Below are positions 30,634 through 39,868 of a DNA stretch of 42,373 nucleotides, in pieces. The position numbers and the translations under genes are program-made. The notes below the pieces were generated by a model that saw only the letters and a list, made by a program, of their open reading frames with translations, had not been told where the DNA came from and searched no databases. Each line of letters starts with the position of its first letter. Position 1 is the first letter of the stretch. The stretch covers positions 1 through 42,373 of the forward strand of contig NZ_JPMI01000094.1 of the NCBI RefSeq assembly GCF_000733295.1, in the 5' to 3' direction. This DNA is from Archangium violaceum Cb vi76 (GTDB taxonomy: Bacteria; Myxococcota; Myxococcia; Myxococcales; Myxococcaceae).

Positions 30634-33153
30634 CTATCTCTCGTTCCCGGTGTCCGGCTGGATGCGCAGGCGCTCCTGATCTTCGGGCGCGGGCGGCGGC
30701 TGCACGGGAACCGGCTCCGCCGCCGGAGTCAGAGAACCCCCCTCGGACGGCGAGACTTCCCCGCCCCGGGAAGAAGGCTGCGAGGCGCCAGCCGCCGGGC
30801 CGCTCGGCCGCAGGATGCGCTCACCGGGCTGGCCGGGGCCACCGTTCTCCGCCTTCTGCTCCTCGGTGGCCAGCACCCGGCGCATGCGGCTCAGGGGCCC
30901 GCTCTTGCGGCTGAAGTCCACCGGCACGTCGTAGCCGGCCACCTGGCCGTAGAACTGCTCCACGAACTGCTGCCGCTCGGCCATCTTGCGCTCGAAGATA
31001 CGCCGGAAGTCCGACTGGTCCCGGATGATGTGGGGCGTGAGGAAGAGCAGCAGGTTCGTCTTCGTCTTGCGCGTGTTCGTCTGCCGGAAGAGGTGGCCCA
31101 GCAGGGGCACGTCACCCAGGATGGGCACCTTGGCCACGGACTCGAGCGTGCGCTCCTGCATGATGCCGCCGATGACCACCGTCTCCTGATCCTTGGCCAC
31201 CACCGTCGTCTTGGCGCTGCGCTTGGAGGTGGTGGGGCCGAGCACGGGATCCGTCGAGGCGATCTCCTCCGTCTGCTCGGAGATGGTCATCCGGATGAAG
31301 TCGCTCTCGTTGATCTGCGGCTTGACGGTGAGCTTGAGCTCCACGTTCTGGCGGGTGATGGGGGCGTAGAGGCTGCCCAGGCCGCCCAGGCTGCCGAGCA
31401 GCGACGGGGTGAGGCCGCCGGTGACGCCGCCCGTGGTGCCCAGGCCGGTGCCCAGCGAGGAGGGCGAGAAGCCGGACTGGAAGGGCACGTTCTGGCCCAC
31501 GGTGATCTCCGCCTCCTCGTTGTCGCTGGTGAGGATGTGCGGGGTGGAGAGCACGTTGACGTCCGAGCTCTGCTGGAAGGCGTGCAGCACCACGCCGAAG
31601 GCGGGGATGTCGATGCCCAGGGCCTTCAGCTCGGGGATGACGGGGCCCTGCAGGCCGGCGAGGAAGCCGCCGAAGCTGGCCAGGTTGGCGAGCGAGAAGG
31701 AGGGGGGCAGGCCCTGCGTGGTGTACTTGGTGCCGATGATGCCCGAGCCCGTCCCCAGCGGCGTGCCCACCTGGTAGCCGCTGTGCAGGTTCAACCCGAA
31801 CTCGTTGTTGCGATCCAGGTTGACCTCCATGATGACGGCCTCGACGAACACCTGCCGCCGCGCCTTGTCCAGCTCGCGGATGACGCGCACCAGGCTGCGG
31901 TAGTCGCTCTGGCTGGCGATGATGACGAGCGAGTTGGTGCCCTTGTCGGCGGAGATCTTCACCTCACCGGCGAACAGCTCGGCGGAGCCGCCGCCCGTGG
32001 TGGCACCGGGGCGGGGCACGCCCGGAGGCATGGGGGTGGGCACGCGCGGACGGCTGGTCGTGCCCTGCGCCAGCGACTGCAGCGTGCTGGCGATCTCCTC
32101 CGCGTTGGCGTTCTCCAGCGGGTAGACGTTGATACGCTCGGTGCCGGCGGTGGGGATGTCCAGCTCGCGCACCATGCCCTGGATGCGCTCGAAGGCGGCG
32201 GGGCTGGCCACGACGATGAGCTTGTTGGTGCGCTCGTCGGGGATGATCTGCGAGAAGGTCACCGGGCCGCCGGAGCCGCTGCTGCCCTCGGGCCCGGGCA
32301 TGGGGACGGCGTCGGGGCCGCCCTGGGGCATGACCGCCGGCGGGCCGGCGCGGTTGGTGCCGGGACGGCCCGCGCCGCCGCCCTTCGGCTCGAAGAGCTT
32401 CTGCACCGTGGCGGCCACGTCCGCGGCGGTGGCGTACTGCACCTGGATGATGCGCACCTCGTCACTGGCCGCGCGCGTGTCCAGCTGATCGATGATGCGC
32501 TCGAGCCGGTGCACGTTGGAGCCCACGTCGTTGATGATGACGATGTCCGGCGGGTACGGGATGGTGTCGCCATCCTTGGACACCAGCTGTTGCAGCACCC
32601 CGCGCAGAGGCTCCACCTCCACGTTCTTGATGCGGAACAGCTTGGTGATCATCTGCTCGTTGGTGGTGTACGGGGCATCCGGATCCACCAGCGTCGGGAT
32701 GGGGTTCTGCTTGGCGGCGCGCTTATCCACGATCTTCAGGAAGCGCCCGTGCTGGTAGACGGACAGGCCGTTGGCGTCCAACGCCGCGAGGAAGGCCGCG
32801 TAGAACTGATCCGCGTCCACCTCCACGCGCCCGTTCTCCGGGCCGATGATGGAGATCTTCCCGCGCACGTTCTCCGGGAGGATGAACGTCCGGCAGGTCG
32901 CGTCCGAGACGGTCTGCACCAGCTTCTCGATGTCCACCTTGTCGAAGTAGATGCCGTAGCGGGCGCGGCGGCGGACCTCCTCGCACGTGGGCGTCTGCCG
33001 CACGCTGGTGCCCTGGCCTTCGGGGGACGTCTGCGGAGAGATCTCCCGCTCGGCGGGAGTGCCCGTGGGAGGTGGACCGGGGCGGCGCTGCGCCAGGGCG
33101 GGCGCGGAGATCGCCAGGCACAGCAGGAGCAACCAGGACGGAAGCGTCTTCAT
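30634..33153 (-). CDS. gspD: T2SS outer-membrane secretin GspD
   Basis: An 839-aa secretin that forms the outer-membrane pore. A Sec signal peptide ends ALA at residue 21. Order: N0 (about 60-140, YFDKVDIEKLVQTVSDATCRTFI), N1-N3 repeats (about 145-440; N3 is interrupted by Gly/Pro-rich inserts), and the secretin domain (about 440-740) with VPILGDVPLLGHLF and LLLFLTPHII. The last 90 residues are Pro/Gln/Glu-rich and probably disordered. No lipobox is present, so pilotin-dependent sorting, if any, would act on the C-terminus. It starts 22 bases after gspC. Confidence 0.95.
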   Translation of the reverse strand: MKTLPSWLLLLCLAISAPALAQRRPGPPPTGTPAEREISPQTSPEGQGTSVRQTPTCEEVRRRARYGIYFDKVDIEKLVQTVSDATCRTFILPENVRGKISIIGPENGRVEVDADQFYAAFLAALDANGLSVYQHGRFLKIVDKRAAKQNPIPTLVDPDAPYTTNEQMITKLFRIKNVEVEPLRGVLQQLVSKDGDTIPYPPDIVIINDVGSNVHRLERIIDQLDTRAASDEVRIIQVQYATAADVAATVQKLFEPKGGGAGRPGTNRAGPPAVMPQGGPDAVPMPGPEGSSGSGGPVTFSQIIPDERTNKLIVVASPAAFERIQGMVRELDIPTAGTERINVYPLENANAEEIASTLQSLAQGTTSRPRVPTPMPPGVPRPGATTGGGSAELFAGEVKISADKGTNSLVIIASQSDYRSLVRVIRELDKARRQVFVEAVIMEVNLDRNNEFGLNLHSGYQVGTPLGTGSGIIGTKYTTQGLPPSFSLANLASFGGFLAGLQGPVIPELKALGIDIPAFGVVLHAFQQSSDVNVLSTPHILTSDNEEAEITVGQNVPFQSGFSPSSLGTGLGTTGGVTGGLTPSLLGSLGGLGSLYAPITRQNVELKLTVKPQINESDFIRMTISEQTEEIASTDPVLGPTTSKRSAKTTVVAKDQETVVIGGIMQERTLESVAKVPILGDVPLLGHLFRQTNTRKTKTNLLLFLTPHIIRDQSDFRRIFERKMAERQQFVEQFYGQVAGYDVPVDFSRKSGPLSRMRRVLATEEQKAENGGPGQPGERILRPSGPAAGASQPSSRGGEVSPSEGGSLTPAAEPVPVQPPPAPEDQERLRIQPDTGNER

Positions 33154-33175
33154 GGAGGGGCGGGGTAATGCGGGG

Positions 33176-34087
33176 TTAGCGGATGGTGTAGTTCTTGCGG
33201 ACGCTCGAACCGTTGCGCTCCAGCTCGATCTCGATCCGCGAGGCTTCCTTCAGCTTGGTGTAGACCTCGAGGGCCTTCTCCGGGCTGTTGAGCTCGAAGC
33301 CGTTGATGCGCTTGATGACGTCACCGTTCTGGACGCCGATCTTCGAGTAGATGGAGTCGGGACGGATGGAGAAGAGCTTGAAGCCCTGGGCCTGGCCGTC
33401 CTTGAAGGCCGGCACGATGCGCGCCTGCATGGCCACGTCGTTGAGGTTGGCCAGCGTGCGATCGATCTCCGCGCGAGGCACCTCGTAGTCGTTCTCGCTC
33501 ATGGCGCGGATGCCGCTGCCATTGGGAGGCGCCTGCACGGCGGGCCCGGTGGGCACCGGCGGCGGGGTGTAGGAGGCCACGGCGGCGCCATCACCCGGCT
33601 GGTTGTCGATGTACTCCTTGCGGCCGGCGTTGATGATGATGACGCGCTCGCGCTCGATGTCGATGACCTCGGCGCCCTGGATGCGGTCCCCCACCATGTA
33701 CGTGGTGGAGCGCTGGTTGTTCATGTCCTGCACCGAGGACACGGACCACATCTTGTCGCTGGCCACCAGGGTGCCCAGCAGCTTCACGCGCAGCCCGCTC
33801 TTCACGGGAGCGGCGCTGGGGTCCACGTCGGGCTGGGAGGAGGGCTCGGCCACCATGGGCTCGGGCTCGGGAATGGCGATGCCGGTCAGGTCCGACAGGC
33901 GCTTGAGATCCAGCGAGGCCAACGTCACCGTGGGCTTCGCCTTCTGCCGTGAGGACACCTCGCCCGAGGGCAGAGGCGTCATGGCGGACTCGACGAACAG
34001 GTTCACCGTGCGTGCCGCCAGGAAGGCGACGAGCAGGATGAAGACCAGGTTCACGGTCCAGAAGTACTTGCGGAAGAAGAGTTCCAT
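33176..34087 (-). CDS. gspC: T2SS inner-membrane protein GspC
   Basis: A 303-aa bitopic protein that connects the platform to the secretin. A membrane helix (about 10-27, FWTVNLVFILLVAFLAARTV) leads to a Pro-rich linker. The HR domain (about 98-160, VKLLGTLVASDKMWSVSSVQDMNNQRSTTYMVGDRI) binds GspD N0. The C-terminal PDZ domain is at about 213-300 (IYSKIGVQNGDVIKRINGFELNSPEKALEVYTKLKEASRIEIELER). ATG 34087 is preferred over the adjacent in-frame GTG 34090. First gene of the operon, right behind a sigma-54-type promoter. Confidence 0.94.
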   Translation of the reverse strand: MELFFRKYFWTVNLVFILLVAFLAARTVNLFVESAMTPLPSGEVSSRQKAKPTVTLASLDLKRLSDLTGIAIPEPEPMVAEPSSQPDVDPSAAPVKSGLRVKLLGTLVASDKMWSVSSVQDMNNQRSTTYMVGDRIQGAEVIDIERERVIIINAGRKEYIDNQPGDGAAVASYTPPPVPTGPAVQAPPNGSGIRAMSENDYEVPRAEIDRTLANLNDVAMQARIVPAFKDGQAQGFKLFSIRPDSIYSKIGVQNGDVIKRINGFELNSPEKALEVYTKLKEASRIEIELERNGSSVRKNYTIR

Positions 34088-34118
34088 CACGCGTCCAGAG
34101 AGGGCCTACTCGGGATTG

Positions 34119-34134
34119 AGCAAGCGGGGTGCCA
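34119..34134 (-). promoter_or_regulatory. Sigma-54 -24/-12 promoter of the gsp operon
   Basis: The minus strand reads TGGCACCCCGCTTGCT, with TGGCAC at -24 and TTGCT at -12 at the exact spacing of the RpoN consensus TGGCACG-N4-TTGCW; only the G after TGGCAC differs. The predicted start near 34108 would leave a leader of about 20 bases before gspC. Both flanking regulators are sigma-54 activators, which supports the call. Confidence 0.8.
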
Positions 34135-34170
34135 CCCGCGGAGGGGGGCGGGCAACCCGAGCCTTACAGC

Positions 34171-34195
34171 CAAGTACTTGAATTCATTCCGGAAT
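34171..34195 (-). promoter_or_regulatory. Candidate activator-binding palindromes upstream of gspC
   Basis: CAAGTACTTG (34171-34180) and ATTCCGGAAT (34186-34195) are perfect 10-bp palindromes with centres 15 bp apart and a GAATTC between them. They form an AT-rich island in GC-rich DNA, about 40-60 bp upstream of the -24 element. A looser pair (GGCCGCT 34202-34208 / AGCGGCC 34218-34224) lies beyond. They are plausible upstream activating sites for one of the flanking sigma-54 activators. Confidence 0.4.
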
Positions 34196-34279
34196 AAGCC
34201 GGGCCGCTGGTGGCAGAAGCGGCCGTCGTGGCGGCTTGGGACAAAATGTCAGCGGCCGGGCAGAGAGCCTGACGGGCTG

Positions 34280-35689
<1,410 letters not shown>

Positions 35690-35711
35690 GGCGCTGGCTG
35701 CCTTGCAATCC

Positions 35712-36701
35712 CTATTCCGGGTCCTCGGCCAGGAGGGGTCCACTCATCCGGCCGATGTCCTCGCGGTTCACCTTGTCCAGGTTGAACTTCCGGGCGCTGG
35801 AAATCATCCGGGCCACGGTGGGGTCGAACTCGACGGGTCCCTCTTTCTTGAAGCGCAGGAAGTTGATGCGGGCCACGACGAAGTTCTTCAGGTAGGGGCT
35901 CTGCAGGCCCCGGGCCTTGAGGCCGTCCACCACGGTGGCCACGGCGTCGTCCAGCTCCAGCAGCTTGTCGGCGCGGGCCTCGCGCACCTGGAGGGCCTCG
36001 GCCAGGGGCAGGTCCAGGAAGGACTCGGCGCGCTTGATGAAGGGGTTGTAGGCGCCACCGGAGAAGCGCGGCCGCTTCTCGTAGGCGGCACCCAGGGTGA
36101 GGAAGGCGGGCTCCTCGAAGAGGTGGGCGAACTCGGACTCGCGCCCGGCCCGTGCTCCGGTGAGGCCCCGGTGCATGCGGATGACCTCGAGCGAGCGCTC
36201 CTTCAGGTTGTGGGCCTTCTCCGTGTTGAGGGCGAGGATCTGATAGGCCACGTCCTCCTCGGGCAGCACCAGCGCCATGATGGACTTGCCCCCCAGCAGC
36301 TTCGAGGCGTGGAGCCGGTGGTTGCCGTTGGGCGTCCAGTACCTGCCCTCCTTGCGGATGGCGATGACGGGGTCCAGGAAGCGATCCAACCGCTCCATGG
36401 CCGCGGCCAGCCGCTTCACGTGGGGCTCGGACAGGTCGCGCTGGTAGGGCGTGGGCTCGACCTTGTCGATGGGCAGGGCGGCGAACACCACCGTGTGCGC
36501 GCCGAGCGGGTCGCGATAGACGCTCAGCACCTGGCCGCCGTCCTCCTGGATGCCCTGCACCAGCTCGACAGGAGGCGTGGCGGCCTCGCTCGCCACCTCG
36601 GCGGCGCTGAGGCCCTTGGAGGCGGGCTCGGCCTTCTTGCGGCGGGGCCGGCGCGTCGTGGTGCGGGTGGCTGCCTTCTTGCGCGGTGACTTCGCTGCCA
36701 T
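35712..36701 (-). CDS. ParB/sulfiredoxin-fold nuclease-like protein
   Basis: A 329-aa protein with a very basic Lys/Arg-rich N-terminus (1-24) like a nucleic-acid-binding tail. A ParB N-terminal-type domain covers about 74-165, where GRYWTPNGNHRLHASKLLGGKSIMALVL replaces the usual GERRxRA (CTP-binding) box with GNHRLHA. The C-terminal half (about 170-329) is helical and lacks a recognisable ParB helix-turn-helix. It is therefore not the chromosome-segregation ParB, and no parA is nearby. GGGGGAG precedes the ATG. It lies 22 bases upstream of the NtrC-type regulator in the same direction, so the two are likely co-expressed. Function unknown. Confidence 0.8.
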   Translation of the reverse strand: MAAKSPRKKAATRTTTRRPRRKKAEPASKGLSAAEVASEAATPPVELVQGIQEDGGQVLSVYRDPLGAHTVVFAALPIDKVEPTPYQRDLSEPHVKRLAAAMERLDRFLDPVIAIRKEGRYWTPNGNHRLHASKLLGGKSIMALVLPEEDVAYQILALNTEKAHNLKERSLEVIRMHRGLTGARAGRESEFAHLFEEPAFLTLGAAYEKRPRFSGGAYNPFIKRAESFLDLPLAEALQVREARADKLLELDDAVATVVDGLKARGLQSPYLKNFVVARINFLRFKKEGPVEFDPTVARMISSARKFNLDKVNREDIGRMSGPLLAEDPE

Positions 36702-36776
36702 GGTGCTCCCCCTTGTCGCGGAAGGGGGAACCTAGGCGATCGCCACGGCGCGGGGCAGGGGAAATGACTCAGGAAG

Positions 36777-37290
36777 TCATGTGCGCGAGGGGTCCATGGC
36801 TCGGGACGTGTTCACCCCCAGGCACAACGGCGCCGCGCACAGCGACACCAGGGCCGCGGCCATCCACACGTGCCCGAACGCCGCCCGCGGCTCTCCTCCC
36901 ACGGCGCCGCCCACCAGCGCCACCAGCAGGCTGACGCCGAGCGCCATGCCGACCTGGCGGCTCATGTTGACGATCCGCACAACAGGCCGCGCTCGCTGCC
37001 GTGAACAGCCCGAGCCCCAGCAGGAACCCGGCCTTCCTTCCGAACCGATCGGCCAGGCGCCCGAGCGGAATGAGCAGCGCCGCGTAGGCGATGGCGTACC
37101 CGTTGAGCACCCAGCTCAGGTCCGCGAGCGAGACCCCCTGGAAGCTCCGGCCCAGGTGCTCGAACGCCACGTTCACGATGAAGAGATCGAGGCTGGCCAG
37201 GAACGCTGCCGACGAGACCACCGCGAGCACGGCACCCGGTCGGACCTGGGGTGAGGCGGGGACCTCCACCGCGGACAAGGTCGCCGTCAT
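36777..37290 (-). pseudogene. MFS transporter remnant with internal deletion
   Basis: The 5' part (37290 to about 36985) encodes an intact start and the first three membrane helices of an MFS drug transporter: AAFLASLDLFIVNVAFEHLG, then the signature GRLADRFGRKAGFLLGLGLFTAASAA. Near 36980 the frame breaks. The remaining sequence, in another frame, encodes only the last part of such a transporter (NMSRQVGMALGVSLLVALVGG ... VWMAAALVSLCAAPLCL). Most of the protein between is missing, so a large deletion with an out-of-frame junction has destroyed it. The start overlaps the thioesterase stop as ATGA, showing the two were once an operon. Confidence 0.8.
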
Positions 37291-37751
37291 CGACCGCGAG
37301 CCTCGTCTCCACGGAGGACCATGCACGAGCTGAACACCCTGGCCACGAGGCTGTTCTTCTCGTCCTCGACGTCACACTCGATCAGCCCGAGCGTCCGCGT
37401 CCGCTTGACCACGCGCCCGGTGGCCCGGAGGCGCGCGTTCCAGATGGGCTTGAGGAACTTGGTCGTGAGATCGAGCGAGGTGAAGCTCTCCTCGTCCTCG
37501 AGCGTCGTGGCCATGGAGGCGCCCATGGCCAGATCGGCCAGGTCGCAGATCACGCCCCCGTGGAGAGTCCCCATGGGATTGGCATGGCGCGCCGAGGCGT
37601 CGAGCTCGATGACGACACGGCCTGTCTCGGCGCTGGTGAGCATGAGCCCCAGCAGCTTCGCGATCGGAGGGGGTGGTGCCTCTCCTCGCATGATCCGCTG
37701 GAGATCCTGGAGGTGCCGCGTGGTCTTGGGCGCAGCGACTCGGCCGTTCAT
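37287..37751 (-). CDS. PaaI-type hotdog-fold thioesterase
   Basis: A 154-aa acyl-CoA thioesterase-like protein. The core motif NPMGTLHGGVICDLADLAMGASM (about 58-80) holds the HGG turn (64-66) and the acidic residue in the following helix that the PaaI family uses for catalysis. SLDLTTKFLKPIWNARLRATGRVVKRTRTLGLIECDVEDE completes the hotdog sheet. A GAGGAGA site lies 4 bases before ATG 37751. Coupled to the broken MFS transporter gene, so the pair may once have handled an exported or detoxified small acid. Substrate unknown. Confidence 0.88.
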   Translation of the reverse strand: MNGRVAAPKTTRHLQDLQRIMRGEAPPPPIAKLLGLMLTSAETGRVVIELDASARHANPMGTLHGGVICDLADLAMGASMATTLEDEESFTSLDLTTKFLKPIWNARLRATGRVVKRTRTLGLIECDVEDEKNSLVARVFSSCMVLRGDEARGR

Positions 37752-37819
37752 GACTTCTCCTCGTTCTGATGCACACCACGGGGCATGACCCAGGCCATGT
37801 TCCCGGGCCCGCCCTGATT

Positions 37820-37839
37820 CATACTACGAGCATAATATG
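37820..37839 (-). promoter_or_regulatory. Candidate promoter/operator of the thioesterase gene
   Basis: CATACTA (37820-37826) and TAATATG (37833-37839) form a near-perfect inverted repeat with a 6-base spacer. On the minus strand it includes TATTAT (37837-37832), a good -10 element. No strong -35 element is visible. It lies about 85 bases upstream of the thioesterase start. Confidence 0.35.
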
Positions 37840-37984
37840 AAGCGGGACGAGGTTCCAGGGAATCGACGGGGAGGGGAGGAAGGCGACCGGACGGGTGGGG
37901 AGGGCCGAGGATGGCCGTTGGCAGGGGCCCGCCCGGGCTGAGGGGCAGGCGGTGGTCAGAGGGAGCCCTGCTCGCAAGACGCGC

Positions 37985-38890
37985 TCAGTCGAGAAAGCGG
38001 CGCTCCCATCGACGCATGTCCTCCGGGGTGAAGCCGCTCCAAGGGTTCTGCCGCTGATGGAGCCATGGCTCCAGGATGCGCGCCAACTCGCGGTGCAGCG
38101 GCAGTTCGCGACCCTCCTCGGTATCGCCTGCCTCGGGCCAGTCTCCAAGAGTGACGACGGCTCGCTCACCTTCCAGTTCCTGCACGGAGATATCCGGAGA
38201 GGACAGGCGGGCTCGTAGACCCGAGGTTCCACCTAGCTCGCCAAGCACTGGCTGACCCAGGAAGGTCAGCCAGTATGCCCCCTGCACCCTCGTGCCGATG
38301 TCCCAGGCGGTGTCTTCCAGGGGCTGGAGGTTCATTCCAGGGTAGCGGAAGCACCACTGACTGAGTTCTGCTGCGCCGCCCGGGAGTTGCATCAAGGAAT
38401 TGAATGCAAGGCTGGCCTGGCCGGAGTTGAAGGGCAGTGGCGCGGCCAGTTCTAGAGCCAGTTCACGTACGTGTGCGGGCCCATGTGTCTCCAGATATTC
38501 GGGAGGAAGGCAGAAGGAGACCGCGCACACCGCACCCGGGTTGTTCACGAACAAAGGTGCGTCGAGCGACTTGCCGTAATAATCGAAGGCATATTGGCTG
38601 ATGCCACTCGGAGTGTCCCGCAGTCTGATGATGGGGCTGCTTCGCTCCAGCAACTTGAGACGGAGGTGGTCCCAACCAGCACCGTCGAGTTCTTGCCAGT
38701 CCCCCTCCGGGTCCACATACCAGCCAGGTGCTTGTTGCCCCACCGCGTGCGAATACGTTTCCAGTGAACGCATCACCGCCTGGGCAATCTCCTTGTGGGA
38801 GCGGCGCATGTAGAAACAAATGCTCACGCCCTCACGCACAACGAGCTCTCCCTGCTTCGTGTCGAGCCTTATTTCTGGGATTCGAGCCAC
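37985..38890 (-). CDS. DUF3396 (type VI immunity family) protein
   Basis: A 301-aa cytoplasmic protein without signal peptide. Segments typical of DUF3396 include GELVVREGVSICFYMRR, PGWYVDPEGDWQELD, the central AVSFCLPPEYLETHGPAHVRELALELAAPLPFNSG, the CFRYPGM and WDIGTRVQGAYWLTFLGQPVLGELGG stretches, and the C-terminal MRRWERRFLD. The family is annotated as immunity proteins of polymorphic toxin systems and is abundant in myxobacteria. The GTG start at 38890 has a GAGGA site 8 bases upstream and overlaps the preceding gene by 22 bases. The longer frame upstream is a shadow. The overlap with the exported nuclease gene suggests an effector-immunity pair. Confidence 0.85.
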   Translation of the reverse strand: MARIPEIRLDTKQGELVVREGVSICFYMRRSHKEIAQAVMRSLETYSHAVGQQAPGWYVDPEGDWQELDGAGWDHLRLKLLERSSPIIRLRDTPSGISQYAFDYYGKSLDAPLFVNNPGAVCAVSFCLPPEYLETHGPAHVRELALELAAPLPFNSGQASLAFNSLMQLPGGAAELSQWCFRYPGMNLQPLEDTAWDIGTRVQGAYWLTFLGQPVLGELGGTSGLRARLSSPDISVQELEGERAVVTLGDWPEAGDTEEGRELPLHRELARILEPWLHQRQNPWSGFTPEDMRRWERRFLD

Positions 38891-39675
38891 CGGATGATTC
38901 CTCGTATCGGTGCGATCAGGTTGGGCCCTACCTTCAAGATCTCCAAGTACATCTTTCCCTGGGTGGAGCCTGCGAAGGGTCCTTTCTCGTACTCCCTCCA
39001 GGTGGGCTTGTTTGTGTCGGGACAAGGGAATTTGAAGTCGTAGACGGCCAGGGCCTCGAGCGGATTGCCCGAGTGGATGACGATGTCGGGCACGATTGTA
39101 CCCTCGAGTTCGTCGCCGCACCCCTTCTGCAGGAGGGTTCGTACCTCCTCGCGGCTGACCAACTGTTTCTGCCCGGTCTGAGGGTCGTAGCGGTATCGCG
39201 GCTCCCGGCTGAAGCGCCCTGGAATCAACTCGCCCAGTTTCTCCTCCGCGCACTGGAGGGCGAGTTCATGCTTCTCCGTGCCCAATTGCATGGCCCGGGT
39301 CATTCTTCTTCCACACGGGTCCGTTCCTGATACCTCCTCTTGGCATTGCTTGCGTGAGGGACTGTTGCCGCTGAATCGGCGGCGGTTGATCTGGTCATCT
39401 GCCCAATCGACGCACTTCTCCAAGGACTTCTCGATGTCGGCCTGCATCTTGGAGTTCAGCACCCGCAGCGCGGCCCCTACAGAGGCAATCTCGGCAGCAC
39501 CCTGGATGGTGGGGACCACAGCCTCCTCTCCAGCCACACGAGCACAATAGTTCGGGTTCTGCCGACAGGCGCTCGTTGCCGAATCAAAGGCAGGACCTGC
39601 CGAGCCGAGGGTTGACACGAGCAAGATGATTGTGAGTACGGCTGGCTTCACTCGCGTCACAAGTGGAAACGACAT
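38869..39675 (-). CDS. Exported cysteine-rich protein with RecB-family nuclease motifs (putative toxin)
   Basis: A 268-aa protein with a Sec signal peptide (VKPAVLTIILLVSTLGSAGPA, residues 9-29) and no lipobox. Eight cysteines in the mature part (C37, C44, C88, C111, C121, C142, C186, C218) suggest disulfides. The C-terminal half shows the ordered motifs of RecB/Cas4-type PD-(D/E)XK nucleases: GxxxH at G132-TEK-H136, the metal ligand D197 in VPDIVI, D213-x-K215 (YDFKF) and QxxxY at Q239-GKM-Y243. Assignment as a nuclease is my inference from these motifs; the family is otherwise uncharacterised to my knowledge. A GGAGGA site lies 4 bases before ATG 39675. The downstream DUF3396 gene overlaps its end. 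GC content is lower than in the core genes. Confidence 0.8.
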   Translation of the reverse strand: MSFPLVTRVKPAVLTIILLVSTLGSAGPAFDSATSACRQNPNYCARVAGEEAVVPTIQGAAEIASVGAALRVLNSKMQADIEKSLEKCVDWADDQINRRRFSGNSPSRKQCQEEVSGTDPCGRRMTRAMQLGTEKHELALQCAEEKLGELIPGRFSREPRYRYDPQTGQKQLVSREEVRTLLQKGCGDELEGTIVPDIVIHSGNPLEALAVYDFKFPCPDTNKPTWREYEKGPFAGSTQGKMYLEILKVGPNLIAPIRGIIRWLESQK

Positions 39676-39800
39676 GACGTCCTCCAGGGGTTCATGCTGC
39701 GGGGCTCCAGACCTGTCCCATCAACTCTCCAGACAATTGATCTAACCTGCCCTCCAGTACCTTGTCCATTACGAGCCAACCACCGTAGTCCTGGGCATTA

Positions 39801-39816
39801 TTGCATGTACCTGCAA
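39801..39816. promoter_or_regulatory. TTGCA-N6-TGCAA inverted repeat between divergent genes
   Basis: TTGCA (39801-39805) and TGCAA (39812-39816) are perfect complements in the 193-base gap between the exported-nuclease gene (minus) and the Shedu gene (plus). It could be an operator shared by both promoters. No regulator gene is adjacent. Confidence 0.3.
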
Positions 39817-39868
39817 CATCGTGCAGGCTCGTGTAGTTCGAATGGATTGAACCCTGGGGTGAATTGGC

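Noticed and set aside
38869-39675. SitA-type lipoprotein toxin
   Set aside because: The signal peptide has no lipobox cysteine after LGSAGPA, so delivery by the SitA outer-membrane-exchange route is not supported.
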